Of a stretch of 64,000 bases of DNA, positions 1 through 8,502 are shown in pieces. The DNA comes from Methylocystis echinoides (GTDB taxonomy: Bacteria; Pseudomonadota; Alphaproteobacteria; Rhizobiales; Beijerinckiaceae), in contig NZ_BSEC01000001.1 in the NCBI RefSeq assembly GCF_027923385.1, positions 1,872,501-1,936,500 of the forward strand, read 5' to 3'. A program made the translations under genes and the position numbers. The stretch's first letter is position 1. Every line of letters starts with the position of its first letter. The notes under the pieces were generated by a model. That model did not search any database, was not told the origin of the DNA, and saw nothing but the letters and a program-made list of their open reading frames with translations.

Positions 1-1062
1 GATGGCGTTGAAGATTTTGCCGCGCCGGCCGCCGCCGTCGCCTTCGACCCGCGCCGCGCCCGTGATCAGGATTTTCCCCTGCAGCGCGCGGGCGATGGCC
101 GCCATCGCCTGCGGCTCGCGCGAGAGAATGTAGGGGAAGGCCGACTCCGGCCAGATGAGATGGGTGACGTCGGCGACGCCCGTGCGCTCCGGCCCGGTGG
201 CGCGGTCGGAGAGGATCAGGTAACGGCGCAGGATATCGGGACCGTTGCGGGGATTGAATTTGGCGTCCTGTGGCAGATTGGGCTGCATGAGCCGCAGCTT
301 CACGCCGGCGACCTCTTCGGTCGGGTTCATGGCGAGGCGCAGCGCGCCGAACGCCGCAAAGCCGGCGATGAGAAGCGCGGCTGTCCACATGGCGGCGTTG
401 GGACGAAAACGCGCGCCATGGCGCATGTCGATGAGGGTGGCGGGCGTGGCGAAAATGACGATGGCCGCAAGGTCGAGGCCATAAAGGCCGATCAGCGAGG
501 CGACCTGCGCCAGCGGCCCCGCCTGCGCCAGCGCCATGCCGACGTCGTTCCAGGGGAATCCCGTGAGCACATGGCCGCGCAGCCATTCGGCCGCCCCGAG
601 CCCGGCGGCGAGGGCGAAGACGCGCAGGCTGCCCGGCGACCAGAGCGCCCGCGCGAGCGCGAAGCCGAGCGCGGGAAACAGGGCCAGAACGGCGGGGAGG
701 CCGATCACCGCGAGCGGCAGCGCCCAGGCGAACTGGTCCGCCTCCACGAGCATGGCGGCGCCGAGCCACCAGAGGCCCGCCAGGAAATAGCCAAAGCCGA
801 GCCACCAGCCGGCGCCGGCGGCCGACAGGAGCGGACCAAGCCGACCGCGTCCACCCTCGCCGGCGGCGCCGTCGATGAGCCAGACCGCCGTGGTCAGGGG
901 AACCGCCATGGTGGGGACGACGTCGAACGGCGGCAGCGCAAGCGCCCCCAGCGCGCCGGCGACGAAGGCGATGGCGCGTCGCTTCCAGCCCTCGGCGAGA
1001 ATGATGCGCGCCGGCAGGGACGACAGTCCCGCTCGGGCGGTCGATTGGGCGAACTCGGCCAT
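1..1062 (-). CDS. lnt: Apolipoprotein N-acyltransferase, C-terminus cut by window edge
   Basis: Lnt transfers the third acyl chain to the N-terminal cysteine of lipoproteins at the periplasmic face of the inner membrane. Reading the minus strand from the ATG at 1062 gives an open frame to the window edge, 354 residues of an expected ~500-540. The first ~200 residues are a run of hydrophobic helices with the family-like stretches GFPWNDVGMAL and WLGFGYFLAGLWW. The nitrilase-like domain follows, with LIWPESAFPYI, whose Glu is the expected catalytic residue. It lies 140 bp downstream of corC on the same strand, the usual alphaproteobacterial order. The C-terminal third, including the catalytic Cys region, is outside the window. 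Confidence 0.93.
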   Translation of the reverse strand, partial: MAEFAQSTARAGLSSLPARIILAEGWKRRAIAFVAGALGALALPPFDVVPTMAVPLTTAVWLIDGAAGEGGRGRLGPLLSAAGAGWWLGFGYFLAGLWWLGAAMLVEADQFAWALPLAVIGLPAVLALFPALGFALARALWSPGSLRVFALAAGLGAAEWLRGHVLTGFPWNDVGMALAQAGPLAQVASLIGLYGLDLAAIVIFATPATLIDMRHGARFRPNAAMWTAALLIAGFAAFGALRLAMNPTEEVAGVKLRLMQPNLPQDAKFNPRNGPDILRRYLILSDRATGPERTGVADVTHLIWPESAFPYILSREPQAMAAIARALQGKILITGAARVEGDGGGRRGKIFNAI

Positions 1063-1202
1063 CGGACTCCATCGAATCAGCAGCCTGACTTTAGCCGCTT
1101 TGCCACGACGGCATAGTCCGTAACTGTCGCGGTCCAGGTGGAGCGCGGTTCGTATCCCGCCTCGCACAGAGGGACAGCGACCGGGCGGCGCGGATCGCCT
1201 TC

Positions 1203-2105
1203 TCAGGTATGGCGGCGCGCGCGCACCTTCAGCTTGCCGACGCGGCGCGGGTCCGCCTCGACGATCTCGAACTCAAAGGCCTCGACCGGCGTGGCGATGA
1301 TCTCCCCGCGCATCGGCACGCGGCCGGCGAGCCAGGCGACGAGGCCGCCGAGGGTCGTGACTTCGGCCGGCGTGTCCTCCAGACGGAAATCGACGCCGAG
1401 CCGCGCCGTCACCTCGTCGAGGTCGGCGCGCGCGTCGACGAGGAAGTCGCCATTGTCGAGCTCCTCGATCTCCGGAGGCTCGACGACGTCATGCTCGTCC
1501 TCGATGTCGCCGACGATCATCTCCATGATGTCTTCGATGGTGACGAGCCCGTCGGTGCCGCCATATTCGTCGATCACCAGCGCAAGATGGGTGCGCGTCG
1601 TCTGCATGCGGATCAGCAGATCGAGCGCCGGCATCGAGCGGGGCACGAACAGCACCGGTTTCAGCAGCTCGGCCTGGATGATCGGCGTATCGAGCGCGAT
1701 CCGAGGCGACGAGTCGGCGCAGAGCGCAATGTGATTGACGAAATCGCGGATGTGCACCATGCCGCGCGGATCGTCGAGCGTCTCGGAATAGACCGGCAGA
1801 CGCGAATGGCCGGCGTCGCGGAAGACGGCGAGCGCCTCGCGCAGCGGGGCGTCCTGCGAGATGGCGATGATGTCGGCGCGCGGGATCATCGCGTCCTCGA
1901 CGCGCAGATCGTGCAGGCCGAGCACATTCTTGAGCAGCGCGCGCTCATGCGGCGTCACGTCGCCGGCCGCCTCCTCGAGCGCATCCTCGATATCCTCGCG
2001 CACGGAGGCGGGCGACAGCCCGAGCAGATTGCGCAGGCGATCAAGCAGATTGCCGCGCGGCTCGTGGCTGCGTCTTAACGGTTCCTCTTCAGATCGTATC
2101 GACAT
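1203..2105 (-). CDS. corC: CorC/HlyC-family CBS-domain protein (YbeX type)
   Basis: Cytoplasmic CBS-pair protein of 300 residues, often called magnesium/cobalt efflux protein or hemolysin-like, genetically tied to ribosome maturation through its ybeY-phoH neighbours. A short N-terminal helical part leads to tandem CBS domains (about residues 65-190; VEDAMIPRADIIAIS begins the first, with the DEYGGTDGLVTIEDI stretch of the second). A CorC_HlyC domain (about 205-290) containing TLGGLVAWLAGRVP ends the protein. It lacks the DUF21 membrane domain of longer relatives, so it is the short YbeX form. Its ATG lies 17 bp inside ybeY, indicating translational coupling. The exact transport or ribosome role is uncertain for the family. 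Confidence 0.92.
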   Translation of the reverse strand: MSIRSEEEPLRRSHEPRGNLLDRLRNLLGLSPASVREDIEDALEEAAGDVTPHERALLKNVLGLHDLRVEDAMIPRADIIAISQDAPLREALAVFRDAGHSRLPVYSETLDDPRGMVHIRDFVNHIALCADSSPRIALDTPIIQAELLKPVLFVPRSMPALDLLIRMQTTRTHLALVIDEYGGTDGLVTIEDIMEMIVGDIEDEHDVVEPPEIEELDNGDFLVDARADLDEVTARLGVDFRLEDTPAEVTTLGGLVAWLAGRVPMRGEIIATPVEAFEFEIVEADPRRVGKLKVRARRHT

Positions 2106-2598
2106 GACCTTCGTTCAGTTCGCCCGCCTCACCCTCGGCGTAGGGGTCGCGCAGGCCCAACCGCGACGCGATCCGTCTTTCGAGGCCCTCCATGACGTCG
2201 GCCTCTGCGGCAGTCTCGTGATCATAGCCGATCAGATGCAGAAATCCATGGATGACCATATGAGCGGTGTGCGCCCGCACTGTTTTATCCTGCTCGGCGG
2301 CTTCGCGCGTGACTGTTTCATAGGCAATGACGATATCGCCCAGCAGCGGGCGCGCCGACAGTTTTCCCGGCGTCGGGAAGGAAAGAACGTTGGTCGGCTT
2401 GTCCTTGCCGCGCCATTCCGCGTTGAGCTCCTGAATTTCCGCGTCGTCGCAGAAGGTCACGCTGACCTCGCAGCCCGCGACGAGCGTCTCGCCGGTTTCG
2501 GCCAGGCTCGCCTCGATGCAGTCCCGCGTGAGCGCCTCCAGCCCCTCGACGCGCGCCCACGCCGGCGCGGCGAGCGCAATGTCGATCTCCAGCTTCAT
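2089..2598 (-). CDS. ybeY: Endoribonuclease YbeY (16S rRNA maturation)
   Basis: YbeY is a metal-dependent RNase involved in 16S rRNA 3' end maturation and 70S quality control. The 169-residue product carries the family signature HGFLHLIGYDH, giving the metal-binding histidines H117, H121 and H127. Upstream are the expected KPTNVLSFP and GDIVIAYE stretches. Its ATG overlaps the phoH stop codon (ATGA) and corC starts inside its 3' end, so phoH-ybeY-corC are translated as a coupled unit. Length and composition are normal for Hyphomicrobiales. Confidence 0.96.
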   Translation of the reverse strand: MKLEIDIALAAPAWARVEGLEALTRDCIEASLAETGETLVAGCEVSVTFCDDAEIQELNAEWRGKDKPTNVLSFPTPGKLSARPLLGDIVIAYETVTREAAEQDKTVRAHTAHMVIHGFLHLIGYDHETAAEADVMEGLERRIASRLGLRDPYAEGEAGELNEGHVDTI

Positions 2599-3626
2599 GT
2601 GCGCGGGTTTCTGGCGCGGGCGGCGCGGTCATAGGCGCCGACGATCTGACGCACGAGGTCGTGCCGCACTACGTCGCCTTCGGAAAAGGTCACGCGTCCG
2701 ACGCTGTCGATCTCCGACAGCAGACCGATGGCTTCGGAGAGGCCGGAGGTCTGGCCCGGCGGCAGGTCGGTCTGCGAGGGGTCGCCGGTGACGATCATGC
2801 GCGAGCCCTCGCCGAGGCGGGTGAGGAACATTTTCATCTGCATGGAGGTCGCGTTCTGCGCCTCGTCGAGCAGGACGCAGGCGCGGCTGAGCGTGCGGCC
2901 GCGCATGAAGGCGAGCGGCGCCACCTCGATGAGGCCGGTCTGCATGCCGCGCTCGACCATGCGCGAATCCATGAAATCATGCAGCGCGTCGTAGATCGGG
3001 CGCAGGTAAGGATCGACCTTGTCGCGCATGTCGCCGGGCAGGAAGCCGAGCCGCTCGCCCGCCTCCACCGCCGGACGCGAGAGAATCAGCCGCTCCACCG
3101 CGCCCTGTTCCATCAGTTGCACGGCGTGGCCGACGGCGAGCCAGGTCTTGCCGGTGCCGGCGGGGCCGGAGCCGAACACCAGCTCGTAGCGCTTCAGCGC
3201 GCGCAGATACTGGTCCTGCGCGGCGTTGCGGGCGCGCACGAGACCGCGCTTGCGGGTGATGATCTGCTCGAAGGCGCCGCGCGCCGGCTCGGCGTCGGGG
3301 AAGAGGCTGCGCTGGCGCGCCGATTCCTCAATGGCCCCGTCGACGTCGCCGATCGCGACGGTCTGGCCCTTGGCGATGCGCTCGTAAAGCGCCTCCAGCA
3401 CGCGCCGGGCGTGCTCGCAGGCTTCCGATTTGCCCTTCAGCGTGACGTGATTGCCGTTGGCGAAAGAGGCGATCTTCAGCCGCCGCTCGATCTTCGCGAG
3501 ATTCTGGTCGTAATGGCCAAAAACAAGAGAAGCGTATTTGTTGTTCTCGAAGGCGATGGTGATTTCCGCGTCGGGCTCGGCCGCCTCGTCCGGACGTCCG
3601 ATCCGCGTGTCGTCAATCGTCGTCAA
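2595..3626 (-). CDS. phoH: PhoH-like ATPase (YbeZ)
   Basis: P-loop ATPase of the PhoH family, thought to work with YbeY in RNA metabolism. The 343-residue protein has an N-terminal KH-like segment (about 25-90), Walker [10 protein letters not shown] at about 154-162 and Walker [10 protein letters not shown] near 250, followed by the sensor-like [11 protein letters not shown]. Translation appears to start at a TTG at 3626 that overlaps the miaB stop (TTGA); no ATG gives a better N-terminus. The four-base overlaps on both sides place it in the middle of a tightly coupled miaB-phoH-ybeY-corC operon. Confidence 0.95.
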   Translation of the reverse strand: MTTIDDTRIGRPDEAAEPDAEITIAFENNKYASLVFGHYDQNLAKIERRLKIASFANGNHVTLKGKSEACEHARRVLEALYERIAKGQTVAIGDVDGAIEESARQRSLFPDAEPARGAFEQIITRKRGLVRARNAAQDQYLRALKRYELVFGSGPAGTGKTWLAVGHAVQLMEQGAVERLILSRPAVEAGERLGFLPGDMRDKVDPYLRPIYDALHDFMDSRMVERGMQTGLIEVAPLAFMRGRTLSRACVLLDEAQNATSMQMKMFLTRLGEGSRMIVTGDPSQTDLPPGQTSGLSEAIGLLSEIDSVGRVTFSEGDVVRHDLVRQIVGAYDRAARARNPRT

Positions 3627-5035
3627 GCCTTCGCCTCCTCGCCTTTGCCCACAAGCCGACCCGCCAGCGAGTTGGACCCCGCCGCGACAATCGCGACCCT
3701 GGCCGTTTCGCCGATCATGTCAGCAGGGCCGCTGACATGCACAGGCTGCATGTAGGGGCTCTTGCCCGCGATTTGACCCTCGTGGCGGCCGGGTTTTTCG
3801 AACAGCACCTCGATCGTCTTTCCGACAGTCGCGGCGTTGAAGGCCTGGCGCTGCTCTTCGAGCAAGGACTGCAGGGCGGCGAGGCGCTCGCGCTTCACCT
3901 CCTCGTCGATCTGGTCCGTGCGCTCGGCGCCGGGCGTGCCGGGGCGGGGGGAGTATTTGAAGGAGAAGCTCGCCGCGAAACCGACTTCGCGGATCAGCGC
4001 CAACGTGTCCGCGAAATCCGCGTCGGTCTCGCCGGGGAAGCCGACGATGAAATCGGAGGACATCGCCACGTCCGGCCGCGCCAGACGCAGGCGGCGGATG
4101 ATGTCGAGGAAGTCGGCGCCCGTGTGCCGGCGGTTCATCGCCTTGAGCACGCGGTCGGAGCCGGACTGCACCGGGAGATGGACATAGGGCATGAGCTTTC
4201 CAATCGACTCATGCGCGTCAATCAGGTCCTGCGCCATGTCGACCGGATGGCTCGTGGTGTAGCGCAGCCGCGCAATCCCCTCCATCTCCCCGAGATGGGC
4301 GAGCAGGCGGGCGAGGCTCCATTCCTGCCCCTTGTCGTCCGGGCCGCGATAGGCGTTGACGTTCTGGCCGATCAGCGTGATCTCGCGCACGCCCGCGTCC
4401 ACGAGCCGTTGGGTCTCGGCGAGAATGTCGGCCACGGGCCGCGAGACTTCCGCGCCGCGCGTATAGGGCACGACGCAGAAGGAACAGAATTTGTCGCAGC
4501 CTTCCTGCACGGTGACGAAGGCGGAGACCCCGCGGGCGCGGATCTGCGCGCGACTGGGCTGCGGCAGGGCGTCGAACTTCTCGTCGACGTCGAATTCCGT
4601 GTCGGTGAGGCGGCGGCCCTGCTTCGCCTGTTTCAGCAGATCGGGCAGGCGATGGTAGCTTTGCGGACCGACGACGAGATCGACGGCGCGCTGGCGCTTC
4701 AGAACTTCCTCGCCCTCCGCCTGCGCCACGCAGCCGGCGACGACGATCTTCATGTCGCGTCCTTCCGCCGCGCGGGCGCGCTTCTCGAGCGCCAGCTTGC
4801 CGAGTTCAGAATAGATTTTCTCGGCCGCCCTCTCGCGGATGTGGCAGGTGTTGAGAATAACGAGATCGGCGTCGGCTTCCTCGGCGGTCTCGGCGTAGCC
4901 CTCGCGACCGAGCAGATCGGCCATGCGCGTGGCGTCATAGACGTTCATCTGGCAGCCGTAGGACTTGACCAGAACCTTGCCGCCAGCCTCCGGGCTTTCG
5001 GCCGTGGCCGCCTCGGGCGCCTCGGAAAACGCCAC
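3623..5035 (-). CDS. miaB: tRNA-2-methylthio-N6-dimethylallyladenosine synthase MiaB
   Basis: Radical-SAM methylthiotransferase that adds a 2-methylthio group to i6A37 of tRNAs. The 470-residue product has the N-terminal UPF0004 domain with cluster ligands C28, C64 and C102 (YGCQMN, NTCHIRE, GCVAQ). The radical-SAM motif CDKFCSFC follows, with C180, C184 and C187, and a TRAM domain lies at the C-terminus (about 395-460). Translation starts at GTG 5035. It heads the minus-strand operon; upstream is a 270-bp gap with a family A palindrome rather than the fur-like gene I would expect between rimI and miaB in many rhizobia. Confidence 0.97.
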   Translation of the reverse strand: MAFSEAPEAATAESPEAGGKVLVKSYGCQMNVYDATRMADLLGREGYAETAEEADADLVILNTCHIRERAAEKIYSELGKLALEKRARAAEGRDMKIVVAGCVAQAEGEEVLKRQRAVDLVVGPQSYHRLPDLLKQAKQGRRLTDTEFDVDEKFDALPQPSRAQIRARGVSAFVTVQEGCDKFCSFCVVPYTRGAEVSRPVADILAETQRLVDAGVREITLIGQNVNAYRGPDDKGQEWSLARLLAHLGEMEGIARLRYTTSHPVDMAQDLIDAHESIGKLMPYVHLPVQSGSDRVLKAMNRRHTGADFLDIIRRLRLARPDVAMSSDFIVGFPGETDADFADTLALIREVGFAASFSFKYSPRPGTPGAERTDQIDEEVKRERLAALQSLLEEQRQAFNAATVGKTIEVLFEKPGRHEGQIAGKSPYMQPVHVSGPADMIGETARVAIVAAGSNSLAGRLVGKGEEAKA

Positions 5036-5191
5036 ATTCGAAACCGGGGTGGAAATCTTTGACGCTCCCTGACGGTGAAGCGCCCGACTCAGGCGCCGCG
5101 TTCAATCTGTCGACGGCATTATAGGGGGTTTTGGCGCTTACGCCGACTCCAATGTTGGAAGCGCGTTCCGCCTCGTCGCGTGCGCGGGGAG

Positions 5192-5294
5192 ACCCCTCAT
5201 CCGGCGCGCCGCCTACCGTCTTCTCCCGCAAAAAGAGAAGGGGTCAAATCGCTGGCTTGTCGATGCCCCTTCTCCCCTTACGGGAGAAGGCAGC
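5192..5294. repeat. Family A compound palindrome, copy 1
   Basis: Between miaB and rimI lie two imperfect hairpins in inverted orientation. The left arm carries CTCATCCGG and a CTTCTCCCGC/GAGAAGG stem; the right arm is CCTTCTCCCCTTACGGGAGAAGG followed by CAGC. The same layout recurs at 18675-18803. It has no coding potential and looks like a REP/BIME-type intergenic element. It could also serve as an RNA 3' end for rimI. Confidence 0.7.
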
Positions 5295-5305
5295 CTCGAG
5301 CCGCC

Positions 5306-5800
5306 TTACATCTCGAGCCGCAGGTTCACCGCCGCGCGCTTCGTCCCGTCGGCGCGCTGATAATAATTCTCGCGCCGGCCGATCTCCTTGAACCCCGCGC
5401 GCAGGTAAATCTTGAGCGCCGCCGCATTATCGTCGGCGACCTCGAGGAACACCAGTCGCGCGCCGCCGCGCTCCAGATTTTCCAGATGCCGCTCCAGCAC
5501 CATGCGTCCAAGTCCGGCGCCGCGTCGGGCGGGGTCGACGGCGAAGGTGAGGATTTCGGCGTCGGGCGGAAGCAGGCGGGACAGGATGAAGCCGCCAAGC
5601 CGGCCCTTCGCGCCCTCGGCCACTGCGCCGTCAGCGATGACATGGGGATCGGTGAGATAGCTCTCGAAGTCGATCTTGGACCAGCCGAAGGCAAAGGAGG
5701 CGCCGTGCAGCGTCTCGCACTCCTCCGCGCGCTCGGCCCCGATGGGGCGCACGACGAAGCTCGGTTTGGCGAAGAAGTTCGTAAGCAGGCTCATGGACAT
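5306..5800 (-). CDS. rimI: Ribosomal protein S18 alanine N-acetyltransferase RimI-like
   Basis: GNAT-fold acetyltransferase expected to acetylate the N-terminal alanine of ribosomal protein S18. The acetyl-CoA pyrophosphate loop is visible as DPARRGAGLGRMV at mid-protein, followed by FLEVADDNAAALKIY and the family-typical RAGFKEIGRRENYY. I chose the ATG at 5800 (MSMSLL, 164 aa), 4 bp after the tsaB stop; a second ATG lies two codons further in. Upstream in-frame codons would lie inside tsaB. The pairing with tsaB is conserved in many bacteria. GNAT substrate specificity rests mainly on that context. Confidence 0.87.
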   Translation of the reverse strand: MSMSLLTNFFAKPSFVVRPIGAERAEECETLHGASFAFGWSKIDFESYLTDPHVIADGAVAEGAKGRLGGFILSRLLPPDAEILTFAVDPARRGAGLGRMVLERHLENLERGGARLVFLEVADDNAAALKIYLRAGFKEIGRRENYYQRADGTKRAAVNLRLEM

Positions 5801-5804
5801 AAAC

Positions 5805-6539
5805 TTAAGCCTGCACGGGCTCGGAAGCGAGCGTTTCGGTCGCCGGCGGCTCATTTTGGCCGGCGGCCGCCGGCGGCTTGCCCGCGACCGTCACATCCGG
5901 CTCCTTGAGATAGAGCGGCCGCGCCGGCGCGGTCTCGGGATTGGCGGCGAGACCCAGCCTGGCGACATAGGCGATGTCCGGGGAGGCTTGATCGCTGACG
6001 ATCCTGTGCGCGACGCCGCTGGCGCGCGCCTCCTTGGCCAGGAGCTCCGCCCCTGAACCGATGAGCAGCAGCGGCCCGTCGCCGACGGCCCGCAGCGCCT
6101 CATGCGCGCCGGCCCGTCTGGGCGTCAGCAACGCCCGGCCGTCTGGCCCGAAGGCGGCGACATAGACCTTGTCGTGCCGCGCGTCGATGGCGGCGGCGAC
6201 GACCCCGTCGAATTCCTCGAGGATGAGCGGGGCGGCGAGGGCGGCCAGCGTCGACACGCCGACGACATCGGCGTTGCAGGCGAGGCCGATGGCCTGCCCT
6301 GCGGCGAGTCCGATGCGGATTCCGGTGAAGGACCCGGGACCCACGGCGACGGCCACCCGGTCGATCGTGGCGAATCCGCCGTCAACCTTGCGCATGACCC
6401 GCTCTATGAGCGGCATGATCGCCTCGGCGTGGCCGCGCTCCATGGCGATGCTCTCCGAAGAGATCGGCTCCTCCGCCTCGCTGTCGAGCACGCAGGCCGA
6501 AACGGCGGGCAGGGCGGTGTCAATTGCAAGGATTCGCAT
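5805..6539 (-). CDS. tsaB: tRNA N6-threonylcarbamoyladenosine biosynthesis protein TsaB
   Basis: TsaB is the non-catalytic partner of TsaD in t6A37 formation on ANN-decoding tRNAs. The 244-residue product begins MRILAIDTAL (ATG 6539) and contains AMERGHAEAIMPLI and VAVGPGSFTGIRIGLA, both hallmarks of the ASKHA-fold YeaZ family. An in-frame codon 33 bp upstream extends the frame, but MRILAIDT is the family N-terminus. It is followed after 4 bp by rimI on the same strand. Confidence 0.95.
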   Translation of the reverse strand: MRILAIDTALPAVSACVLDSEAEEPISSESIAMERGHAEAIMPLIERVMRKVDGGFATIDRVAVAVGPGSFTGIRIGLAAGQAIGLACNADVVGVSTLAALAAPLILEEFDGVVAAAIDARHDKVYVAAFGPDGRALLTPRRAGAHEALRAVGDGPLLLIGSGAELLAKEARASGVAHRIVSDQASPDIAYVARLGLAANPETAPARPLYLKEPDVTVAGKPPAAAGQNEPPATETLASEPVQA

Positions 6540-6649
6540 GATCGTCAGGATACGACCCTTTTGGGCGGCCAAGCAACAAAGCGTGGCCGGGAAGAGGGCG
6601 CGTTGTCGCCCGCGAGGACGGGTTTTCGCGTGTGGGGGCGAGGTTATGG

Positions 6650-6760
6650 TTACCGAAAAGTGTGGTCGAGCGCCTCGTACAAGCCGAAATCGACCGCCGC
6701 CAGCATCACGCCGATCAGCGCCGCCTGCGCAATGAACCAGTAGTTCCGGCCGGTTCGCAT
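6650..6760 (-). CDS. Small single-span membrane peptide (36 aa), unknown
   Basis: A 36-residue frame starts at ATG 6760, preceded by GGGAGGCGAAC, a good ribosome-binding site, and stops at TAA 6650. The peptide begins MRTGRNYWFIAQAALIG, has one hydrophobic span (about residues 8-24) and ends in YEALDHTFR. No function can be assigned. Support comes from the ribosome-binding site, the membrane-like composition and the 300-bp gap between tsaB and the di-heme peroxidase that it partly fills. A GC-rich inverted repeat (CTCCC..GGGAG) sits upstream at about 6834-6862. Confidence 0.45.
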   Translation of the reverse strand: MRTGRNYWFIAQAALIGVMLAAVDFGLYEALDHTFR

Positions 6761-6875
6761 GTTCGCCTCCCGCGCTACGCCGGGAGGTAGCGGGAGAATC
6801 ATCGTCGGCAAGGGCGCGGGATCGCCCGGCGCCGCTCCCTCTCCCGCGCAGCGCGGGAGCGGTGGCGAGGGGGGC

Positions 6876-7907
6876 TCAGGGCTCCCCGGGCCCTTTGTAG
6901 TTTGCTGGAACCTTCCCCGTCAGCGCGCCCAGAAAGGCGACGATGGCGGCCGCGTCCTGATCCGAAAGCGACGCGCCGAGCTGGGTCCTGCCCATGATCT
7001 TCACGGCCTTGGCGAGATCCTCGACCGAGCCGTCGTGAAAATAGGGCCCGGTCTTCGCGACATTGCGCAGCCCCGGAACCTTGAAGACATAAAGGTCCGC
7101 GTCGTTCTTGGTCACATCGGCGCGGCCCTTGTCGGGCGTGCCGACGCCGGTCTCCTTCCAGTAATCCTCGACGACGCCGAATTTCTGGAACGAATTGCCG
7201 CCGAGACCCGCGCCATTGTGGCAGCCGGCGCAGCCGGTATCGATGAATTTGCGCAGGCCGGCGAGTTCCTGCGGCGACAGCGCCGCCGCGTCGCCCGCGA
7301 GAAAAGCGTCGAATTTCGAAGGCGTGATCAGCGTGCGCTCGAAGGCGGCGATGGCGACGCCCCAGTTTTTGGCGCTGATCGGGTCCTTGTCGTCCGGGAA
7401 GGCCTTGGCGAAGGCGGGCCCATAGTCGGGAACTTCCTTGAGCTTGCCCATCGCGGTCGCATGGTCGGGATTGCCGAAGCTCGCCGGGCCGAGAAGCGAC
7501 TTCTCGGCCTGTTCCTCGAGAGAATCGCGGTCGCCGCGCCAGTGCTGCTTGAAATTCAGCGCCGCGTTGAAGATCGATGGCGCATTGCGCGGATTTTCCT
7601 TGCCGAACACCCCGATGGCCTTGGGCAGGCCGTCGCTGGCCTGCCTGTCCGGCAGATGGCAATGGGAGCAGCTCACATTGCCGTCCGCGGACACCCGGCT
7701 TTCGAAAAAGAGCCGCTGGCCCAGGTCGACGCGCGCGGCCTGAACCGGGTCTTTCGGCGCCGGCGGCGTCGCGATGGGCTGAAAGACCGCCCTGGCGTCG
7801 ACGAGCAGCTTTTTCGCATCGACGGTCTCGGCGAATGCCGTTCCAGCGAAGACGACGCCGGCGACTTCAGCGGCGATCAGGAGATGGGAGAAAATCGCAG
7901 GGCGCAT
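6876..7907 (-). CDS. Periplasmic di-heme cytochrome c peroxidase (MauG/CcpA superfamily)
   Basis: Secreted c-type cytochrome of 343 residues, starting at ATG 7907. An N-terminal signal peptide (about 1-26, cleavage after AFA) precedes two CXXCH heme sites, CSHCH (80-84) and CAGCH (226-230). The length and spacing match bacterial di-heme cytochrome c peroxidases, which reduce hydrogen peroxide with electrons from small cytochromes, or MauG-like enzymes. Sequence alone does not separate the two. It follows orphan pqqA on the same strand, but a strong terminator lies between them, so they are probably separate transcripts. A more upstream in-frame start (7937) would spoil the signal peptide. Confidence 0.88.
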   Translation of the reverse strand: MRPAIFSHLLIAAEVAGVVFAGTAFAETVDAKKLLVDARAVFQPIATPPAPKDPVQAARVDLGQRLFFESRVSADGNVSCSHCHLPDRQASDGLPKAIGVFGKENPRNAPSIFNAALNFKQHWRGDRDSLEEQAEKSLLGPASFGNPDHATAMGKLKEVPDYGPAFAKAFPDDKDPISAKNWGVAIAAFERTLITPSKFDAFLAGDAAALSPQELAGLRKFIDTGCAGCHNGAGLGGNSFQKFGVVEDYWKETGVGTPDKGRADVTKNDADLYVFKVPGLRNVAKTGPYFHDGSVEDLAKAVKIMGRTQLGASLSDQDAAAIVAFLGALTGKVPANYKGPGEP

Positions 7908-7938
7908 GCTGGCCTCGGCCTTGAGTTGACGCGGCAAA

Positions 7939-7998
7939 AAAAAATCGAGCCGAGCAAGACACGCCGATGCGACGCTGTTCTTACTGGCTCGATTTTTT
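7939..7998 (-). terminator. Rho-independent terminator after pqqA
   Basis: A 13-bp perfect inverted repeat (AAAAAATCGAGCC at 7939-7951, GGCTCGATTTTTT at 7986-7998) has a 34-nt loop. On the minus strand the stem is followed by an extended T run. It begins about 40 bp past the pqqA stop and ends about 30 bp before the peroxidase start, so it should separate pqqA from the downstream gene. Confidence 0.75.
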
Positions 7999-8039
7999 GG
8001 AGCGCCCGCCGAAGAACGGCGGCGACTCGTGCGAAATCC

Positions 8040-8117
8040 TTAGATCTCGGCCGACGAGTAGGCGGTGACTTCCATGCCCACGCAAACTTCGACGATCACA
8101 GGGGTGGTCCAAGCCAT
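8040..8117 (-). CDS. pqqA: PQQ precursor peptide PqqA
   Basis: A 25-residue peptide starts at ATG 8117, preceded by GGAGG at a good distance (CGGAGGAAATAAA). It begins MAWTTPVIVEVCVG and contains the core EVTAY: E16 and Y20 are the glutamate and tyrosine that PqqE crosslinks and that become pyrroloquinoline quinone. Length, the VCVGMEVT context and the short tail all match the family. No pqqB, C, D or E gene is in the window, so this is a stand-alone copy between the fhc operon (divergent) and a di-heme peroxidase, with its own terminator. PQQ is the cofactor of methanol dehydrogenases, which fits a methylotroph. Confidence 0.95.
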   Translation of the reverse strand: MAWTTPVIVEVCVGMEVTAYSSAEI

Positions 8118-8502
8118 TTTATTTCCTCCGATTGAATCTCAGTCGGCTGCGTCTGCTCTTGTTTTCCTCGACTTCTGGGGTCGGGCGACGGGGCAGGTTC
8201 GAGCTCGGCGAGAGCTTTATCATGATCCCTCCGACCACGCAAATACCCCGCAAGCCCAATTTGTCGAGCTCCTGGCCCCGTCGATGCGGCGCCTTGCGTC
8301 TCGACAGCGCGCGATGCGGCTGCTAGGCATACAGCGCCTTTTGAAGGGGCGCGCAGGGCGCGCCCGGACGCTGGGCGATGTCACGAAAAAAATCCTGGAA
8401 TTTCCTTCCGGCCACCGGCATAGCGAGGGAAACTCCACGAGCCGCGGGGCGCACCGCCGCGCGGACATCATCAACCGCAAAGCGGCACGAGGCAGAAAGC
8501 GG
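8118..8502. other. Divergent intergenic region pqqA / fhcB
   Basis: This 385-bp region must contain the minus-strand pqqA promoter and the plus-strand fhcBADC promoter. The fhcB frame remains open upstream to 8065, but that stretch overlaps pqqA and lacks family similarity, so it is not coding. I see no clear operator or structured leader. Confidence 0.5.

Noticed and set aside
3737..5062. Long plus-strand frame opposite miaB
   Set aside because: Antisense shadow; miaB on the minus strand has all cluster cysteines and family motifs.
8065..8502. Longer start for fhcB
   Set aside because: The extension overlaps pqqA on the opposite strand, and the family N-terminus begins at 8503.
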